A stretch of DNA of 64,000 nt from Pristimantibacillus sp052113225 (GTDB lineage: Bacteria > Bacillota > Bacilli > Paenibacillales > Paenibacillaceae). Both the position numbers and the translations under genes were made by a program. The notes beneath the pieces are model-generated. The model did no database searches and was not told the DNA's origin. It saw only the letters and a list, made by a program, of their open reading frames with translations. The stretch is taken from assembly GCF_052113225.1 (NCBI RefSeq), contig NZ_JBFRCT010000005.1, positions 248,001 to 312,000 of the forward strand, read 5' to 3'. Positions 60,405 to 64,000 of the stretch are shown piece after piece; within the stretch, counting starts at the first letter, position 1, and each line of letters begins with the position of its first letter.

Positions 60405-62039
60405 ATGAAAAAGACATTAAGCATATTAATCGTTTGTGCACTGATGGTGCTGACTGCATGCTCAGGCAATAACGGTAATGCAAATAACAGCAGTAATAAC
60501 ACAGGCGGGAATAATTCTGCTGGAGGGACAACTGAACCTGCTGATCCTTACGCGCCAATGTCAGAGACAGTAACGATCAGCATCGGCAAGGAAGCTGCGG
60601 TTGATCCGAAGCTGCCAAGCGGTTCGACGATTGAAGATAATGAGCTGACCCGCTATTTCGCAGACAAGCTGAACGTGAAGTATACCAATGAATGGGAGGC
60701 AACGGGTGACTCCTACATGCAGAAGGTTGGACTAACGCTGTCGACCGGCGATATTCCGGATGTCATGGTTGTAGACAAGCAGCAGCTTGTTCAATTGGTA
60801 AATGCAGACCTGATTGAGGATCTGACCTCTACTTACGAGAACTTCGTATCGCCGGCGCTCAAAGCGGCCTATGATTCCACGGATGGCTACAGTCTTGCGT
60901 CTTCAACATTTGATGGCAAGCTTATGGCCTTCCCTAACGTGAGCCCGGGTGCAGATGCGCAAAACATGTTGTGGATTCGTCAAGACTGGCTGGACGAACT
61001 TCAGTTGGAAGCTCCGCAAACGATGGATGACATCATTAACGTAACGAAAACCTTTATGGATAAAAAAGGGTCCGTTGGTCTCTTGGGCAATCAAGTGATC
61101 GTTAACATCGGTACGAGCGTATTTGGCTTTGATTCCATCTTCAGCGCTTATAACGCATACCCGCAGCTATGGACCGAGGATGCAAGCGGCAATGCCGTTT
61201 ATGGCTCGATTCAGCCTGAGGTGAAGGATGCTTTGGCCAAAATCAGAGGTTGGGTGCAAGAAGGTGTAATTGACAAGGAATTCGCCGTGAAGAAAAACGA
61301 GCAGGTCAATGAGCTTGTCGTCAGCGGCAAAGCAGGTATTTTCTTCGGACCATGGTGGCTGCCGTTTGGCATGTTAGCCGATTCCGTTGCACAGGATTCC
61401 AAAGCGGAATGGGTATCGTACCTGTCGCCGCTCAGCCAAGAGGGGAAAATGAATACGCATATGGCCTCTCCGACAACAAGATATCTGGTCGTGAAGAAAG
61501 GCTTCAAGCATCCAGAGGCGGTATTGAAAACGTTAAACATGCAATTTGATGCCGATCAGCTGCAAGGCGAAGGTATCGTAGAGAAGGATGGCTACAACTG
61601 GATGAACATGCCGTTCTCCTTGCTTCTAAGCAACTATGACGATAAAGAGAAGAAGGCAAAGCTCGTTCAAGACGTTATCGACGGTAAAGCTAATGCAGAT
61701 ACCCTGCAAGGCGAGGCGAAGCAAATTTATAATTCTTACTTGAAGGATAAAGAAAATCCGAAAAAAGATTTAGCTGCTTGGTCGCAAAGACATGCGTTCC
61801 TGACAGGCGCTCTTCCGCTGATTCAAGACGATAAAATCAATCGCAAGGTTGGCATCTATTACGATCAGACCGATACGATGCGCACCAAATGGGCGAACCT
61901 TCGCAAGCTGGAGGATGAAACCTTCCTTAAGATCATTATGGGCAATGAGCCGGTGGAATCATTTGATTCGTTCGTAGACAAATGGAAGTCGCAAGGCGGC
62001 GATCAAATTACGAAAGAAATCGCTGAAGCAGCAAAGTAA
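60405..62039 (+). CDS. LplA-type extracellular solute-binding lipoprotein
   Basis: A 544-residue lipoprotein of the large LplA class used with YesM/YesN systems. Lipobox VLTAC (Cys19) is followed by an Asn/Ser/Gly linker, then VTISIGKEAAVDPKLPSG. GDIPDVMVVDKQQ and MLWIRQDWLDELQLEAPQTM are typical. It should capture an oligosaccharide or uronide outside the membrane for the permeases at 62132-63952. No ATPase gene is nearby. The signal peptide is standard; ATG 60405 is preceded by a GGGGGAAAG ribosome-binding site. Confidence 0.93.
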   Translation: MKKTLSILIVCALMVLTACSGNNGNANNSSNNTGGNNSAGGTTEPADPYAPMSETVTISIGKEAAVDPKLPSGSTIEDNELTRYFADKLNVKYTNEWEATGDSYMQKVGLTLSTGDIPDVMVVDKQQLVQLVNADLIEDLTSTYENFVSPALKAAYDSTDGYSLASSTFDGKLMAFPNVSPGADAQNMLWIRQDWLDELQLEAPQTMDDIINVTKTFMDKKGSVGLLGNQVIVNIGTSVFGFDSIFSAYNAYPQLWTEDASGNAVYGSIQPEVKDALAKIRGWVQEGVIDKEFAVKKNEQVNELVVSGKAGIFFGPWWLPFGMLADSVAQDSKAEWVSYLSPLSQEGKMNTHMASPTTRYLVVKKGFKHPEAVLKTLNMQFDADQLQGEGIVEKDGYNWMNMPFSLLLSNYDDKEKKAKLVQDVIDGKANADTLQGEAKQIYNSYLKDKENPKKDLAAWSQRHAFLTGALPLIQDDKINRKVGIYYDQTDTMRTKWANLRKLEDETFLKIIMGNEPVESFDSFVDKWKSQGGDQITKEIAEAAK

Positions 62040-62131
62040 CAAATAAGGCAGGGCACCGGGACTTGGCGGATATCAAGCGTTCCGCTTAGTTCCGGTGAAA
62101 TTAGAGTTTGCTTAAGGATGGAGTGGGAGCT

Positions 62132-63022
62132 TTGCGAGATTCCAGAAATACGTTGCATTATCATCTGATGCTGGCGCCGGGCATGATCCTCCTTATTATT
62201 TTCGGAATAGTTCCGCTATTTGGAATGGCGATTGCATTTCAAGACTTTATTCCCGTCAAAGGGATATTTGGCTCCAAGTGGATTGGCTTAGAAAATTTTA
62301 AGTATATGTTTGAGCTCGATGACAGTAAGACCATTTTCTTCAATACCATCTTTATCTCTGTCATGAAAATGCTTATGAATGTGTTCATCCCGGTGTCCAC
62401 CGCGTTGCTGCTTCATGAAATTATCTTTAGCCGATTGAAAAGATGGATGCAGACCATTATTTATTTGCCGCATTTTCTTTCATGGGTTATTCTAGCAGGT
62501 ATTTTGAACGACATGCTCTCCCAGAACGGTATTGTCAATCAAGTGGTGACTGCCATTACGGGCGAACCGATCTTTTTCATGGGAAGCAATAAATGGTTTC
62601 CGGTAGTTGTTGTATTGAGTGATGTATGGAAAGAATTTGGCTTTAACACGATCATTTTCCTAGCGGCCTTAACGGCGATTAACCCTTCGTTGTATGAAGC
62701 GGCATCCATTGATGGGGCTGGACGGCTTCGCAAAATTTGGAGCGTCACGCTTCCGGGTATTTTACCGACGATCATTCTCGTATCAACACTAAACATCGGC
62801 AATATTCTTAACGCAGGCTTTGATCAGATCTATAACCTTTACAATCCCTTGGTCTATGAATCAGGAGACATTATCGACACCTATGTATACCGTATCGGAC
62901 TTGTGCAATATCAATATGGTTTAGCTACTGCGGTAGGAGCGCTGAAGTCGGTTGTCGGGTTCATTCTGATTTTCGTTTCCTACAAATTAGCTGCCAAGTT
63001 CGCAGGCTATCGCATTTTCTAG
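62132..63022 (+). CDS. LplB-type sugar ABC transporter permease
   Basis: A roughly 297-residue membrane protein with about six TM segments. The N-terminus (HLMLAPGMILLIIFGIVPLF) and FQDFIPVKGIFGSKWIGLEN are typical of LplB, and the EAA loop reads PSLYEAASIDGAGRLRKIWS. The start is uncertain: TTG 62108, GTG 62123 and TTG 62132 are in frame; GGAG 8 nt upstream favours TTG 62132, AAGGAT would favour GTG 62123. It is the first permease of the importer, following the binding protein by about 90 bp. Confidence 0.88.
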   Translation: MRDSRNTLHYHLMLAPGMILLIIFGIVPLFGMAIAFQDFIPVKGIFGSKWIGLENFKYMFELDDSKTIFFNTIFISVMKMLMNVFIPVSTALLLHEIIFSRLKRWMQTIIYLPHFLSWVILAGILNDMLSQNGIVNQVVTAITGEPIFFMGSNKWFPVVVVLSDVWKEFGFNTIIFLAALTAINPSLYEAASIDGAGRLRKIWSVTLPGILPTIILVSTLNIGNILNAGFDQIYNLYNPLVYESGDIIDTYVYRIGLVQYQYGLATAVGALKSVVGFILIFVSYKLAAKFAGYRIF

Positions 63023-63073
63023 CACGACGACACCAAAGAGAATGCATTATTGTAACTAGAAGGGAAGTGTCCC

Positions 63074-63952
63074 ATGCCGCTCACAGGTCAACGCGGAATC
63101 AGGACTACTGATATTATCTTGACGCTCGTTATGCTGCTCATTACATTGCTATGCTTGCTGCCACTGGTCAATGTTGTGTCCTTGTCTTTTAGCGGAAAGT
63201 CGGCAGCAGCATCTGGCGCAGTCACTCTGGTTCCTGTCGATTTCACCTTTTATTCCTATGAATACATGTTTAAGGACAGCCGGTTTTTCGACGCCTTTGG
63301 TGTATCGGTTAAGCGGGTGCTGCTTGGTGGGGCAATCAATTTCGTATTAACGATTTTGATGGCTTATCCACTTGCTAGGGAACGACAAGAATTCCGTGGC
63401 AGAGACATTTATATGTGGGTTATTGTATTCACGATGATGTTCACAGGCGGACTAATACCATGGTATATGGTTGTGAAGAGCCTTCATCTGACGGATACGA
63501 TCTGGGCGCTTGTGCTCCCGACGGCCGTTCCTATCTTTAATGTTATTTTGCTGATGAATTTCTTCCGCGGCTTGCCGAAGGAAATTAACGAGTCGGCTAA
63601 AATGGACGGTGCAGGCCCGTGGCGCACGCTCATTACGATCGCAGTTCCACTGGCGATGCCGGCTATTGCAACAGTCACGCTGTTTAGTATCGTAAGCCAC
63701 TGGAACGCGTTTTTTGACGGCTTGATTCTAATGAACAAACAGCATAATATTCCCTTACAAACGTATATCCAGCAGTTGGTGGTTGCTCCATCGATCACGT
63801 CTTCCACGAGACCTGAGGATTTGATTAACTTCTCCCAGCGTACGTTTAACGCAGCCAAAATCGTCGTGACGATGCTGCCGATTCTGATCATCTATCCATT
63901 CCTGCAACGCTATTTTGTACACGGCATTACACTTGGCTCCGTAAAGGAATAA
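63074..63952 (+). CDS. LplC-type sugar ABC transporter permease
   Basis: A 292-residue membrane protein with about six TM segments. ILTLVMLLITLLCLLPLVNV opens it, the EAA loop is PKEINESAKMDGAGPWRTLI, and the end FVHGITLGSVKE is the usual LplC terminus. AAGGGAAG lies about 7 nt before ATG. It forms the channel with the preceding LplB-like subunit and probably uses a shared ATPase encoded elsewhere. The next gene starts 24 bp after its stop. Confidence 0.93.
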   Translation: MPLTGQRGIRTTDIILTLVMLLITLLCLLPLVNVVSLSFSGKSAAASGAVTLVPVDFTFYSYEYMFKDSRFFDAFGVSVKRVLLGGAINFVLTILMAYPLARERQEFRGRDIYMWVIVFTMMFTGGLIPWYMVVKSLHLTDTIWALVLPTAVPIFNVILLMNFFRGLPKEINESAKMDGAGPWRTLITIAVPLAMPAIATVTLFSIVSHWNAFFDGLILMNKQHNIPLQTYIQQLVVAPSITSSTRPEDLINFSQRTFNAAKIVVTMLPILIIYPFLQRYFVHGITLGSVKE

Positions 63953-63976
63953 GTATTCATTAAAAGGAGAAACAGC

Positions 63977-64000
63977 ATGCAAATTAACAATCCGATACTG
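63977..64000 (+). CDS. Start of a probable GH43 glycosidase (truncated by the window edge)
   Basis: Only eight codons are visible (MQINNPIL). AAAAGGAG lies about 8 nt before the ATG and the gene follows the permeases directly. Many GH43 beta-xylosidases/arabinofuranosidases begin with a stretch of the form M-x-I-x-NPIL-x-GFNPDPS, so a cytosolic GH43 enzyme for the sugars imported by this system is the best guess. The evidence is short and the call is tentative. Confidence 0.45.

Overview
The window looks like a chromosomal segment of a Paenibacillus-like Firmicute. Supporting signs are purine-rich Shine-Dalgarno sites before nearly every gene, several GTG/TTG starts, a bacilliredoxin of the YtxJ/BrxC type, two YesM/YesN sensor-regulator pairs beside sugar ABC importers that lack their own ATPase, an SLH-domain S-layer protein, and an exopolysaccharide cluster whose sugar-nucleotide genes resemble the paenan type. 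No rRNA, tRNA, CRISPR array or complete insertion sequence was seen.

Layout. 0-6 kb: end of a cation efflux gene, a PH-domain protein, an MFS exporter, an alpha/beta hydrolase, repeat array A and a diguanylate cyclase. 6-13 kb: a sugar importer (two permeases on minus, binding lipoprotein on plus) around a YesM/YesN pair. 13-18.5 kb: repeat arrays B, C and D, interrupted by a GH36 alpha-galactosidase and by a DUF559/VSR-like endonuclease with a winged helix. 18.5-23 kb: brxC and a potABCD polyamine importer. 23.5-25.7 kb: S-layer protein. 25.8-47.2 kb: a Wzx/Wzy-type polysaccharide cluster (chain-length protein, tyrosine kinase, galU, initiating transferase, GDP-fucose genes, glycosyltransferases, polymerase, flippase, ugd, two secreted proteins). 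Its middle (34-41.3 kb) is strikingly AT-rich. 47-53 kb: a 43-residue small protein, VanZ-like protein, nicotinate phosphoribosyltransferase, AraC regulator, MATE exporter and a divergent stand-alone IF-3. 53-57 kb: HU, cold-shock protein, an orphan tyrosine recombinase with direct repeats, and an ABC exporter. 57-64 kb: a second YesM/YesN plus LplABC-type importer, ending in the first codons of a probable GH43 glycosidase.

The most unusual feature is a family of palindromic repeats built on TGGAT-N3-ATCCA, carried in long (about 240-305 bp) tandem units at four intergenic places. Units in array B are the reverse complement of those in C and D. The endonuclease-like gene sits between arrays C and D, has its own extended -10 promoter, and has a terminator hairpin directly between that promoter and its ribosome-binding site. 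By position this resembles a REP/RAYT-style relation between an enzyme and its repeats, but with an unrelated nuclease fold. A second RNA-level candidate lies between the kinase gene and galU, at the place where the EAR/epsC antitermination RNA sits in Bacillus eps operons.
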